64,000 nucleotides of DNA, taken from Brachionus plicatilis. Lineage: Eukaryota > Rotifera > Eurotatoria > Ploima > Brachionidae. The notes under the pieces are model-generated. The model had not been told where the DNA came from and did not search any database. It saw only the letters and a list, made by a program, of their open reading frames with translations. The position numbers and the translations under genes are program-made. The stretch is taken from assembly GCA_010279815.1 (NCBI GenBank), contig QEOQ01000122.1, forward strand, positions 1,253,264 through 1,317,263. The letters run 5' to 3'. Shown here piece by piece: positions 53,584-64,000 of the stretch; the stretch's first letter is position 1, and each line of letters opens with the position of its first letter.

Positions 53584-54582
53584 TCATTTTAGAATGATGT
53601 CCTCTTCCGTTAGCTGATCATAAATGTTGTTTATGGACTTTCGATTGGCGCCAAGAATAACGCCCAGCAAAACAGAGGGTTTTTCTTCACTGTTCGATTC
53701 TCTCATCTCCGGATAATAGACACTGTAATCGTAGTGACGGTGCGGAACTGGATGATCAATAAGACCATGGTCACATGCTTTGGCATAAGCTATTTCCAAA
53801 TTTTCCTGCTGTTTGCGACACACATCTTCAATTAAAAATTAAGTTTAGTTCAAATTAACAATTTAATAGCTATTACTAGTTCTGCTAGTTGGATAAAGAC
53901 TGCCAGTGTCCGGGCTCACAAAATTTTTTAACAATTCCAAATTCTTTTTTTTAAATTAAAAAAGAAAAAAAATTTATTTTTCTCTATACCAGTTTATTTA
54001 AGATGATTACTTTGTAATTGACTACCAGGTACGGGTCTCTGCATATTGGACACGGGTTTCCTGTTATGTATCGACCACCACCCTTTATTAAATTAAATTT
54101 AAAAATAAACAAAAAAATTTCTTTTTCACCAAGGCTTACAATGCACTGCTTGCGGGTGTATGACTTTGGATAGCGTCCTTTGAAATTACGAATGTACCAT
54201 TCCCAAATTTTTTTATCGCCATAGGCTTTGCGGAATGCTTAAAAAAGAGAGACTTAAAAATGGCAAAAAATCTAAAATTAGTTGAATTTTATGCGATTAA
54301 GATAGAGACTTGATGAAATAAAAATTTTAAAAAAAAATGCAAATTTTGCATCATATTCTACTAACCTTCACTTTTCATGTATTCAATGCTTGTTTCAACA
54401 TCTTTGAACTCGTACAAGGTGCCGCGTATGGAAGTTCGCTCTCTGAATCCCAATTCGGCAGTGTGCTTTTGAAATTGGATCTGGGCTTCGGTCAGCGCCG
54501 GCGGTTTTTTGGCCGCATAAGCTCGAACTATTTGATTGCCAAACCGGTACAAATTAGAACTAAATTTGAACAAAGCACTCAT
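53584..54582 (-). CDS. MRPS18B: Mitochondrial ribosomal protein S18B (mS40)
   Basis: Five exons: 54582-54366, 54237-54140, 54082-54011, 53943-53877, 53825-53584; 231 aa, all GT-AG with matching phases. The N-terminus (MSALFKFSSNLYRFGNQIVR) is a mitochondrial presequence. The core reads AYGDKKIWEWYIRNFKGRYP, TRKQCI, GNPCPICRDPYL, NLELLKNFVSPDTGSLYP, then KACDHGLIDHPVPHRHYDY. This follows the S18B order (WxWYRRNxKGxxP, TRKTCI, GNPCPICRD, LLxQFVxxxTG, ARDHGLLxxxxP). It is a small-subunit mitoribosome protein. The short exons with clean junctions and family-wide colinearity make the model firm. It sits between VAT1 (130 bp downstream) and the BAF-like gene (about 100 bp), all on the minus strand. 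Confidence 0.93.
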
Positions 54583-54683
54583 TTTAAATCTAAAAGATTC
54601 AAATAAATTATTTGTAATTTTTCTTTTTTTTTTTTTTTTGTTGATAAAAAATTTTATTCAAATAAGAAAAAACAAAAATTATG

Positions 54684-55655
54684 CTAAATAAAAATTTTTT
54701 TAGCTGAATTTGTTTTAGAACTGTAGTCGGGTGATCTAACAACCACATCACCAAATGTGAAGCCATATTTTTTGTGATACCGCTTGCACGATGTAAACAC
54801 ATAATTTACATCGGTGTTTTTCATTCTCGAATAGCACTTTAGCAATGCTTTAAATGTCATTTCATCAACAGTCATATAAAGCTCTAGCAAAGTGCCCACA
54901 TTGGGCACAAACTCCCTTAGCCTTTCATTGTAGGCACTGCCTATGCCCGGAATAATCTCTAATTTGTCATAAAAATTGCATTTTTTTTCAATAAAAGTAA
55001 TAAATTTTTTTATTTTACAAATATCAGACTCATCCCATGCCTTAGCCTGGTCTCCTGGATCATATCTCAAGCGAAGAGTCTTGTCTTTGGTCAAGTCGCC
55101 AGTTACTTTCTCAATGCTGTCATAAAATATCTTGCCTCTTGAAGGACATGAATTAGACCTTGGGCTCTTGGAGTCACGGTTGCCTGACGACTGAATGGGA
55201 GTCGAAGCTACAAAGGAGTCTCTGAGTCCATTAAACCACTCGGAAAAAGAGTAAAACATGCTGATCAAGTCTCGGCCAGTGATCACTTTATTACAGTTTT
55301 CATCTACCTGGAGCATGCAGTTTCGAATGCTCAAAGAATCATCGTCCGACTGTGAATCTGTTGTTTCTTCGCTTGGGTCATAATCTTCATCATCGCACTC
55401 GCTTAGCTCGTCCGGACTTGACTGGTGCTTGGAACTGCCTGGCCTCATGATGTCAAATGAATTGATGAGAGTTAAATTTTTGCTTGACTTGCAAGTGCTT
55501 GGTGTGGGAAAGTCGGGAGTTGGCATTTTTTTTGAGCTGGTGCTTCGGCTACGATTGCCGTAGTAGTTTTTGGTAAATACACTGCATGGCGTTTGTTCAC
55601 TGGCAAGATTCTTGCGTCCTGATCTTTTGTCAAAACGAACTTCCTTACCACTCAT
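54684..55655 (-). CDS. Protein with C-terminal BAF-like DNA-binding domain
   Basis: One exon, 323 aa, ATG at 55655. Residues 1-130 are basic then acidic, S/T/P-rich and disordered. Residues of about 232-298 resemble barrier-to-autointegration factor: LEIIPGIGSAYNERLREF corresponds to the helix-hairpin-helix LAGIGxxLGxxLxxxGF, LLELYMTVDEMTFKALLK to VLGQFLVLxxDExLFxxWLK, and TDVNYVFTSCKRYHKKY to xxSRDCFGCLREWCDAF. This is alignment from memory and so inference. True BAF is about 89 aa with almost nothing else; here the domain follows a 230-residue extension. The role may be chromatin or nuclear-envelope binding. If wrong, the gene is an unassigned nuclear protein. Confidence 0.6.
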   Translation of the reverse strand: MSGKEVRFDKRSGRKNLASEQTPCSVFTKNYYGNRSRSTSSKKMPTPDFPTPSTCKSSKNLTLINSFDIMRPGSSKHQSSPDELSECDDEDYDPSEETTDSQSDDDSLSIRNCMLQVDENCNKVITGRDLISMFYSFSEWFNGLRDSFVASTPIQSSGNRDSKSPRSNSCPSRGKIFYDSIEKVTGDLTKDKTLRLRYDPGDQAKAWDESDICKIKKFITFIEKKCNFYDKLEIIPGIGSAYNERLREFVPNVGTLLELYMTVDEMTFKALLKCYSRMKNTDVNYVFTSCKRYHKKYGFTFGDVVVRSPDYSSKTNSAKKIFI

Positions 55656-56973
55656 GTTTAAATTTATTAAAATGATTAGAAAAAATTTGAATTTTTTTTT
55701 TTATTTTTTATTTCTTAAAATCATGACAACTTGATCCCCAAAATTAAGTTGTTAGTAACACTATTTATACCTAATGAACAAATTTTTTAAAATAATAATT
55801 TTTTTGTAGTAAAAATAAAGTGGCATTGGACTTTGCTCGGGAAATATGGTCGCTAATCAGATATTTAATGATTTAATATTGATTTTTAAATAAAATTTAC
55901 TAGGATCAAGACATTTGGATTAAATTATGAACGAAATTTAGATAAAATTTTAGGTATATTAAAATAAAAAAAATTGTTTAAAAAAATTTAATTAATTCTA
56001 CTTCACCAAATTTATGATAGTTATGAGTACTAGATAGCGTTAAACTCTTGAGCAAAATTCAGGCAAAGCTAAATAATATTTAATTTGTTTCAATTTGTAG
56101 AAGATTGATGAAAATTTGGAATTTTACTTTAATTAATAAACAAATTAGCTAATATTGTGAGTTTTGATTAATAATTTTGTTAATTTTTGGAATTTTTCAT
56201 CGGGATTTTCTGAAATGATTTTTTCGAAAATGACTTTTATTTTTTTTTTTAAATATTTAATTAATTATTCTTTTAATTTCCTTTCTCATTATGATTTATG
56301 GAATTTTCAAATAAAGACATTGAAAAAAAATCAAGAGCAAATTTATTTTTTCGTTAATTTGCTAAGAATATTCATCATACGAATTACTGTGTTGGAAAAT
56401 TTTGATACTTTGATTTATAAAAATGCATTATCAAGCAATAAAAAATGTTTGGAAGAAATTATTTGAACGACGACCATTGTAGAATCATTAGTTAGATTTG
56501 AAGGTTTTAAAAAAAACTTAGAATAAAATTGTAAATAAATTTAGATGAAATTATATTTATTAAAAATCTTTCACATTTTATTGATTTAAAATTAATAAAT
56601 TTGTGAAACAGTATCCAATATTTATCAATCATTGCTATTTTTTAATCTTAATTAAATTAATTTAATTTTTATTTATATAAATTTAAGCTGAAATTATTGC
56701 ATCTTGAAATTGATGATCAATTCAAAATATCATTTCAATTCAAAGAGTTTATCTTTAGATATTATAATTAATCTTTGAATTAATTTAAATAATTTTAATG
56801 TAATATGATTTACATGTTATGTAGATTTAAAAAAAAATAAATTTTTTATTTCAAAAATATTGTAAGAAAGATTGTTCTTTTCATTTTATTACTTATTTGG
56901 AATTTAAAATTTCAAATTCATTTTTAAATTAAATTTTTAATTTTGAATGCTAGATACCAATATTTTTGAAATT
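55656..56973. other. Intergenic, no gene seen
   Basis: Upstream region of the BAF-like gene; an A/T-driven open frame at 56164-56466 is rejected. Confidence 0.45.
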
Positions 56974-57403
56974 GTTCTTAATTTTCATTAAAATTAAATT
57001 CTATCATTCGTTTTTTTATGGAATTTTAGCTTTTTAATTTCTTACGTTAATTAGAAAATTTAATGAAGTATTAAGAAAGTTTACACAAATGTTTGATACA
57101 AAATTATTTCTTGCCATCGTATAGTATAGACATTTGATTAATAATTTGCTAAAAAGAATTGAATTCACACAATTTGAAATACCATAATAAAAAAGATTTT
57201 TCAAATCAATAATTTAAAAATTTAAAAATCAAAATTATCCCATTCATTTCACAGCCTTTCAGCAAAAGAATTTTTTAAGAAGAGACTGCACCATATTTTT
57301 TCATCTCTTATGTAAGCATGTTTTTATTTATTTTTTAAAGTAAATTTAATTTTTGATGTTGATTCACCCACTTATTTCAGGGAAAAATGTCCGATGTATG
57401 GTT
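56974..57403 (-). repeat. Inverted repeat arm, right, about 430 bp
   Basis: Partner of 51257-51677. On the plus strand it reads GTAAGCATG...ACTTATTTCAG followed by GGAAAAATGTCCGATGTATG. The splice-like boundaries are retained in both arms although the sequence after ATGTCCGA diverges and soon hits stops. Confidence 0.85.
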
Positions 57404-58194
57404 TAAGTGAACCCGATTTATTACATAGCTGCATGCATCGAATCCATCTTCTTTAAATTATAAATTATTTATTTTTTCTATCTTTTTAAAATAAAGAAGA
57501 AATATAAATATTTATTTTATTTAAAATATATAGTTTGTGATAGAATCCCAGGTTGTTTTGAATGTAACTCAGTCCTTCCTTTCAATCCCTTACTTGTAAT
57601 AGCATATTTAAAAAAAAAAATTCATGATGAAATAAGAAAAATTTGTTAACTTGGTTTTTTAAAATGCATAGTCTGATATCATATATTCGGATTAAAAAAA
57701 TAAATGAAAATCATCATTTTATATTAATCTTTCTGAACTGAATTTAAAAAATAAATTATTTGAAAGAATTAAAAAGCCTTTGAATTCTTGTCCGAAATTA
57801 AATTGATCAATTATAAAACGAAGAAATCTGTCTATAAATTCACATCTGAAATAAAAAATAAGAAAATCCATCAAAAATAAATTCAGAAAAGATTTATAAA
57901 AAAATGAAAATGGATTAATATTTTATAACTTAATGGTTAAAAATATTAAAATTGTAAAAATTTAAAAAATTAAAATAAATTTTCATATCAAACCTAAATT
58001 ATCAATTTTTTAAAGAAAGATAAATAAAGGACGATAATTACTTAAAGAGAAAAAAAATTTAAAAAAAGGAAAAGCATATTTTAAACAAAATGAACAATGA
58101 AAAATCTATAAAGAACAAAGTAATAAATAAATATGAAAATATTGAAAATTAAAATGAACATTTTCAATTAAATTATATAAACGCTTTAAATTAA
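57404..58194. other. Intergenic, nothing supported
   Basis: A/T-rich. Contains an inverted relative of the GGAAGGACT block (about 57560-57595). Confidence 0.4.
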
Positions 58195-58202
58195 TATAAA
58201 AG
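58195..58202 (+). promoter_or_regulatory. TATA box before the repeat-protein relic
   Basis: TATAAAAG, 33-40 bases before the ATG at 58235, the same layout as the genes at 1463 and 18712. Confidence 0.35.
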
Positions 58203-58234
58203 GCTTGAAATAGAATTAAAACATAGTAACAAAA

Positions 58235-59180
58235 ATGAAAGAAAAAATGATGCTCTTAGTAATATCTTTTGGAAATTACAGAAAGTGCTCCACTGACTTC
58301 AGATCAGCCGAATTGGCACTTTTTTGATTCGAAAACAGGACAATTGAACGAATATCAGCATGAATTATCTTTGGATCAGAGAGCTTATCACGGTGGAGTT
58401 CAGTCACCTACTCTTAAAAGAATATATCTTATTCCTTACTCTCAAGCAGCTCTGTCAACTTGGCATTATATTGATGGCGATACTGGTTCACTCATCGAAT
58501 ATAGTAACACTAATCCTGTTTCTAATGAAGCGCATACAGGAGGTGCTTATTCGCCCTTGGGGGACAAAGTGTACTTTGGGGCCCTTCCGACATAAAATAT
58601 TGTATTTATAAAAAATAAACTACGATAAAATGTCCAATTTTTCGAGGTTGTCGCATAATTCTTTATTTTCCATTTAATTTAATTAATTGTTTTTAGCAAT
58701 CATAAAAACAGAAGATAACAAAGATCAAAAAAATTTAGCTCATAAAACGTGATGTGAAGATCACATAATTTTTTACAGGTGAGCTGAGATCACGAAAACA
58801 GAAAAATTAGTCAAGTTCACATATTTTCGTGAACTCAGCTCACATATGTCGGTAGGGCCTATTTTGCTCCTTTTACACAATTTGGTCAAAACGGGTGGCA
58901 TTATATTGATTGCAAAATAGAAATTGTCTTTAGATATACTCACAATTTTATTGCGGCTATTCGCGCTTACATCGGAGCAGTTTATTCTCCATAAAATAAT
59001 AGAATCTACTTTATTCCGTCTATGTATACAGGTTCTTTTTTTAAATTCAATTTTCTTTTTTAATTCTTTTTTAAAGGTCAAATAACGGATTTTTTTTCGA
59101 TGCCACTATTTTAACCATTCTTTCATATTCTAACGAAATTGGAAACTTCGTGTCCGGTATTCAAAACAAGTTGCTAGGTA
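58235..59180 (+). pseudogene. Decayed tandem-repeat (propeller-like) protein gene
   Basis: An ATG at 58235 starts a hydrophobic, signal-like piece (MKEKMMLLVISF), but the main domain is in another frame (from 58269). It shows repeats of about 45 residues built on GGVQSPTLKRIYLIPYSQ, WHYIDGDTGSLIEYS and GGAYSPLGDKVYF. A further repeat at about 58860-59030 (FAPFTQFGQNGWHYIDC, AYIGAVYSP, a TAA, NNRIYFIPS) and FFFDATILTILSYSNEIGNF at 59085 complete at least three units. The SPxxNRIYxIPY...WHYIDxxTG pattern suggests beta-propeller blades of an unnamed family. A frameshift, an in-frame stop and intervening junk show decay. Confidence 0.55.
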
Positions 59181-59354
59181 ATGAAGATTTTTAGATATTC
59201 TACGCCATCCGATTTTAATTTTTTCATCGAACCTAATTTTAAACTAAAAGTTGGGTCTTTTTTATATAATTTTTTGTTAATTTCTTTTTTTATTTAGTGA
59301 CAGAAATATCAGAAAATGGTACTGATATTTTATGTGATTTAGACGAGAATGGAA
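59161..59354 (+). repeat. Direct repeat of about 200 bp, copy 1
   Basis: Shared with 60304-60513: TCAAAACAAG, ATTCTACGCCATCCGA versus ATTCAACGCCGTGCGA, TTTAATTTTTTCATCGA, and the acceptor-like end before GAAATAACTGAAAATGG. An intron plus exon start duplicated in tandem, 1.14 kb apart. Confidence 0.75.
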
Positions 59355-59665
59355 ATACAATTTATTCCAAGGTTACCTCTTTGGATGCATTTTCTTTTGC
59401 GGATGAGTATCAATTTTTATCAACATCTTTTTTCAAAAATTCTAGTAAAATATCTGGCTTAAATTCTTCGTTCAATTTTGATTATATAACGAATCCATCA
59501 TTTATTTATCAAAAGTTTTATTTCCATGATAAATACAACCAAAGTCTTTTTAACCAACATTTCATCATTAATTCTTCAAATTTTCCAATTTTAACTAATT
59601 CGGAAACATCCTTTTTAAATTTGTCAAGCACAAGAACAGTTACAAATCATCAAATGGCAAATTGA
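59297..59665 (+). pseudogene. Exon relic following the repeat-protein gene
   Basis: Open for 122 codons after an acceptor-like TTTATTTAG. It starts TEISENGTDILCDLDENGNT and is rich in S, N and F. A homologous start lies at 60459 (EITENGSNIFCKLDTNGN). The last codons run into the dispersed repeat at 59656, so its end is not original. Confidence 0.4.
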
Positions 59666-59940
59666 AGTTTGAGATCAAGATCAAAAGATCAAAATATAAA
59701 TTGTAATTTTGATTTTAATAATAGAGAAAAAATAAATTTTTTCCAAAACAATTACTTGACATGTCATGTCAAGTATTTTTCATATTTAAAATTTTAAAAT
59801 GTCCTTTTTTATTGAAATTTTATAGTTTTTAATTTTTTAATTGATTTGAATGAAAACTTACTTTTAAAGAAAAAAAAGTTTACTGTTTTAAAATGTAAAA
59901 TTTATTTAAGTGGAAAAATAAAATTATTTCAGTTTGAATG
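59656..59940 (+). repeat. Dispersed repeat, about 280 bp, copy 2
   Basis: Direct copy of 12053-12326; includes a TGACATGTCATGTCA palindrome not seen in copy 1. Confidence 0.75.
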
Positions 59941-60303
59941 GATATAAAAATTATAAATTTGAATTTTTGAATTAACTTAACCTGAATTATTTAAATTATT
60001 GATTGTTTTTGCTAAATAAATACGAGATCAATCATTTGATGTTATTTTGATAATGAACCATTATTAGGCATAACATGTCTGGTAATGTTTAGTATTTATT
60101 TCCTAAAAATTATCAAAATCATTAGATTATGATATGATAAAACTGATGGAATTAATTTAGAGAATTTGTATTATGCTCTTAAAAAAGTCTTACCTGAAGC
60201 AGAGTATAAAAGTTACAAGTAATCATATTATTTCTTAATTATTTCTTAGAAAAGGCTATTTTAATCTTCAAAAAGATTTGAAGAAAATATTTTTTTTTCA
60301 AGT

Positions 60304-60654
60304 TCAAAACAAGGTGCCTAGTCAAGAAAAAATTTTGAGAAATTCAACGCCGTGCGACTTTAATTTTTTCATCGAGCCAAATTTTAAACTAATTTTAAAC
60401 AAAATTTTATGCTTGTTTTTTTTCTAATATTAAGTTAATTTCCTTTTTATTGAGTTATAGAAATAACTGAAAATGGTTCTAATATTTTTTGTAAATTAGA
60501 TACAAATGGAAATTATTTTTGTAATCCTTTAGTCAGTGATACTGAAAACACCATCACTTCAAACATTTATTTAGCAAATACAAACATCGCTTCTTCAAGT
60601 TTTTTTTGGAAGATCTTTTTATTTTTCATTTTTTCCAAATATTTTATCTAAATT
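60304..60654 (+). pseudogene. Second copy of the intron-exon relic
   Basis: Contains the duplicate of 59161-59354 and then EITENGSNIFCKLDTNGNYF, NPLVSDTENTITSN and about 25 more codons to a stop. It confirms that the exon beginning E-I-[TS]-E-N-G was part of a tandemly duplicated gene now in decay. Confidence 0.45.
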
Positions 60655-61197
60655 TATTTTATTTTTTAGTATTCTTTATCTTTTTATTCTTTATCGATTG
60701 ATATCGGTACATTTATAATTTTTCATTCATTAAAATATTTAAAATAAATCTTTTAATTAACGGAATCAAGCCATGTAATTACTATATAATTCACATTATT
60801 GATATACATGGTGGTGTATTGATCGGTTGGATGAAAAAGATATGTTGCAATTTTTTTTTTGAATAATCTAATTAACTTTTTTCTCTTATATATAATTTAA
60901 AAATTATAATAAATTTTAAATTTTGATTAATTCAAAAAATTATCAAATTTTTCATCAATTTATTTATTGGCATTTAATAAAATAATTTATTAACTTTTTT
61001 TCTGTGGAATTTTAATTTATAAAATTATTTTTGAACTATTTAAATGGTAATAAAAAATGACATATAAACATAAGATTCACAAGAATTAGATTCACAAACC
61101 GGCTATTTTAAAAATATATATTTATGATCTGAGATGATTAAGTAAAATATGTGTCGAGATATTTTTGTCACATTTCAATTGAGCTCTTCTGAATTTA
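60655..61197. other. Intergenic, SVOP 3' side
   Basis: A/T-rich, no gene. A clear polyadenylation signal was not singled out. Confidence 0.4.
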
Positions 61198-63094
61198 TCA
61201 GTGAACCACTGGATCATATGCTGTTTCGGCGTCTTCCAGTTTTCTGCCTCTGGTCTCGACCGGAAGTAGCATGGAAGCGATCGCAGCGAGTAAGCCCACT
61301 ATGGCGTAAATACTTATTGCAAAGTATGGTGACACCTTGAGCAATACTTGAGCAACAAAAGGCGTAATAATGGCTCCAATTCTAGCCATTGTGCTGCATG
61401 TGCCTAGACCAACTGCTCGGTTCACTGTAGGGTAATACTCGGGCGTGTAAACATAAGCTGCCTGAAATCCGCCTGATATAAAACATCTAGCTACGAAAAG
61501 GAACATAATCATAACTGGCCTCTCTACACATATATTAATAAGAAAGACAAATATGGAAAATACACCAAAATCTATGGCCATTGTTTTCTTTCTTCCCAAC
61601 AGTTCAATAATTGTAATTGTGATAAAAAGACCTGGAAATTCGGACACTGTGGTGTACAATAGATCAATGTAGTCTTTGGTCTGCAAGCATCTTAGATAGC
61701 AAAATGGTTCGATATTCTGTTTGCTTGCCTCGGTGGCTTGGAAAAAAAATCATTAATTTATTTTTTTAATACTAATAGTTGAGCATGTATACCTTGGCAT
61801 GCATTTCCGATTTGAAACATTTCTGTTGTGAGCAACACAATGCCATAATAGCAGAATGCATTCGCAAACCATATAAACCAAAGAATCAATGTGGTAACTC
61901 GGTGTTCATCTGATAGCAGATCTGCAAATTGTCCTCGTTTAGTGTCACTTTTCACAATTTTTAGGCTTCCTTGAGGAAGTGGCACTTTATTCTCGTGAGA
62001 TATTCTTTTCAAAGTTTCCTCGGCCAAATCAGATCTACCAGATGCCAAGTGATAGCGGGCGCTTTCTGGCAGCCAGGAGCAAAAAACTGCAAATATTAAC
62101 AATGGAAGGGAGGAAAATGCCAAAAGCCATCTCCAGCCAAGTGACGGCATTACAACTATAGCCAGCGAGACTTCTAAACAAGCTCCCAGAGACCAAAACA
62201 AATTTGTCAAAACAACACATCGAGCTCTTTGTTTAGATGGCAGAAATTCAGCATAAAGTACCACTGATTGGGGCGAGCCGCCAATTCCAAATCCAACTAG
62301 ACCTCTTAAAATTAAGAGCCAAACAAATACTGGTGCGAATGATGACAATGCTCCAAAATAGAATGTAAACAGTGTGCATAAAATTAAACACTTTTTCAAA
62401 ATAAATAATTAAATTAATCTAATTTTTTTAATTTGATTTTTTTTACCGCTTTTCTGCCATATGAGTCACACAATTTGCCCCACATTGTCCCACTGAGCAT
62501 CATACCACAAAACACTACCTTGAAACAAAAACTTGAAGATTTTTTTTTTCAACAATTTCATTTAAATTTAATAAAATTTATTTAAATCCATTTTTTCATT
62601 CATTTTAATGCTTTGACTCAATCATTTTTATATTTAGTAATATTTTTTCTTACGGTAGTTATTAGAGCTTTTTGCCATTCATTTAAAAGCCAGTCACAGT
62701 GTAGAGCAGGGCCTAGGATGCTGAGAATCATCATTTCCATTGCATCAGCCATCTGAAATTAATTTTTAAAATTGCTAAACAAAATAAGTTTAAGATTGTG
62801 TACCCAAGCCAATCCGGTCAAAATGGAGAGCTTTATTTGAAAGAGACCAAAGCCCATTTTTTCTACCGCAGAGTCAATTGTATAAGTTTCTAAAATAAAG
62901 AGATTAACTTTTTTTCAATAGTAAAAATGAATAGATCAATACATACGGCCTTCATTTGTCGATTGATTGCTTTCATTCTGTGACACGTCCAAACTCGAGC
63001 CAATTACACTTGGAGCATTTTCCAGATTTGCATATGGGCTTAGGTCATCCTGTTTTGATGCCCTATTACGTACATATTTTATAATGCTGTTCAT
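61198..63094 (-). CDS. SVOP: SV2-related transporter SVOP (major facilitator superfamily)
   Basis: Six exons: 63094-62947, 62889-62804, 62752-62654, 62518-62447, 62390-61793, 61736-61198; 513 aa, GT-AG, phases consistent throughout. The short cytoplasmic N-terminus ends [20 protein letters not shown], then [137 protein letters not shown] and [17 protein letters not shown]. These follow SVOP in order, including the two sugar-porter-type GR[KR] signatures and PESARY. Twelve membrane helices are expected. SVOP is a synaptic-vesicle-associated transporter whose substrate is not established; it binds nucleotides such as NAD. SVOPL is the alternative. Confidence 0.95.
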
Positions 63095-64000
63095 TGAATT
63101 TTTGCTATTTTTTAGTTTAAGAATGCTGAAGAAGGAGACGTTTTTGAGATAAAATTATTTTATTATTGTATTGAGATTGAAATGAATGGTATAAAATATT
63201 ATAATTTTGAGCGAAACTTTCAAATTTTTATTTTTTTAAAAATCGATTCTTCATAAATTATGACAAATCCCAAGCTTCAACGATGCTTTAAAAAAGATTT
63301 GGAAAAGATTTTTGTTTGCACCAAGTTTTAAAATTTATATTTTGAGGAAATGGCTCACCAACTATAAGTTCTTATCATCTAGATAAGTTTTTTGTTGCTG
63401 CAAGGTATTATATTTAGCACTGGGCCCTATGAAAATTATTATAATTAAATTCAATGATAAATTTTTTTCTTTAAGAATGCAAATTTTGTACCGAATATAA
63501 ACGTAAATATTTTCCGAATTTATCATAAGTATTTTTGTTTGAATTTTGGATGCAAAACTAGCATCATTGTGCAGCGCTTTATACAAATATTACGTGGAGT
63601 TTTTAAATAGTTTCACTTGACGACAAAATATTGTTAGGCTAAATTAATCTTAAAATTGAGCATCAAATATTAATATTATTTAATTCTATTTTCAATAAAT
63701 AACATATTCATGAAATTAAAAAAATAGTTTATTTTTAGATAAATAAAAGAAATAAAGTGAAAATTAAAATTTTAAACACAATTTAGCCTTTAAGGTCCCA
63801 GCAAACTTTGTAACTAGTTGACAAATTAATTATTTTTTATTTCAAGTTAAAAAAAGATTAGTTTTAACAAACTTTGTTTTTATTTATATTTTTTATAGTA
63901 ATAAATTTTTTTTATTTTTTTTTTAGATTTTTATCAATAATGTATTTTTTAAAATGCCCAAAAAACATCTCATGTTTTATTGATTTCAGAGCTAGCTTAT
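63095..64000. other. SVOP upstream region, no gene seen
   Basis: A/T-rich DNA to the window edge. A minus-strand open frame at 63362-63586 has no recognisable features and starts within low-complexity sequence. Confidence 0.4.

Noticed and set aside
1..64000. tRNA genes, rRNA, CRISPR arrays, prokaryotic operons
   Set aside because: No cloverleaf with a proper B box, no rRNA core sequences and no spaced direct-repeat array were found; the window is eukaryotic.

Overview
This is a eukaryotic, strongly AT-rich animal window. Dense coding exons sit in A/T-rich intergenic DNA full of decayed transposons, and introns are short (mostly 40-120 bp, GT-AG). The gene content is protostome: a Toll receptor with the multiple-cysteine-cluster ectodomain, a thaumatin-like protein with a PAN/apple N-terminus, SVOP, VAT1, RBM39, LARP4, a DDX39B/UAP56 helicase and mitochondrial ribosomal protein S18B. 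I infer a monogonont rotifer of the Brachionus type from base composition, compact introns and gene content; this is not proven by the sequence.

Layout. 1-2.4 kb: a six-exon gene for a small secreted helical protein of unknown function (216 aa once spliced). 4.4-5.1 kb: a 474-bp RTE-related repeat bracketed by a 78-bp near-perfect direct repeat that carries a complete TATA/Inr core promoter. 5.5-8.4 kb: a small unknown coding exon, two decayed transposase relics, a hAT-like end and a minisatellite. 9.5-11.8 kb: LARP4 (minus). 12-17.2 kb: repeats, a hAT BED-finger relic, a palindromic MITE and a decayed crinkler-associated-type gene. 17.5-18.8 kb: the PAN-thaumatin gene (minus). 21.7-24.8 kb: Toll-like receptor in one exon (minus). 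24.8-39.4 kb: a 14.5-kb desert with only short LINE-end-like stubs. 39.4-42.2 kb: a LINE fragment and a second, inverted copy of the RTE-related repeat. 43.1-44.9 kb: RBM39 (minus, two exons). 45.9-46.3 kb: a Tc1/mariner-like MITE nested in a hAT MITE. 46.6-47.9 kb: DDX39B-type helicase (minus). 48.07-48.53 kb: assembly gap beside a LINE reverse-transcriptase fragment. 52.1-55.7 kb: VAT1, MRPS18B and a protein with a BAF-like C-terminal domain, all minus, bracketed by inverted repeats of about 425 bp. 58.2-60.6 kb: a decayed repeat-protein locus. 61.2-63.1 kb: SVOP-type transporter (minus, six exons).

The genes do not form an obvious pathway. RBM39, DDX39B and LARP4 act in mRNA splicing, export and translation; SVOP and VAT1 are vesicle-associated families; Toll and the thaumatin protein are plausible innate-immunity or defence factors. 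Spliced structures were deduced by eye from reading-frame continuity, splice-site consensus and remembered family similarity; no search was run.
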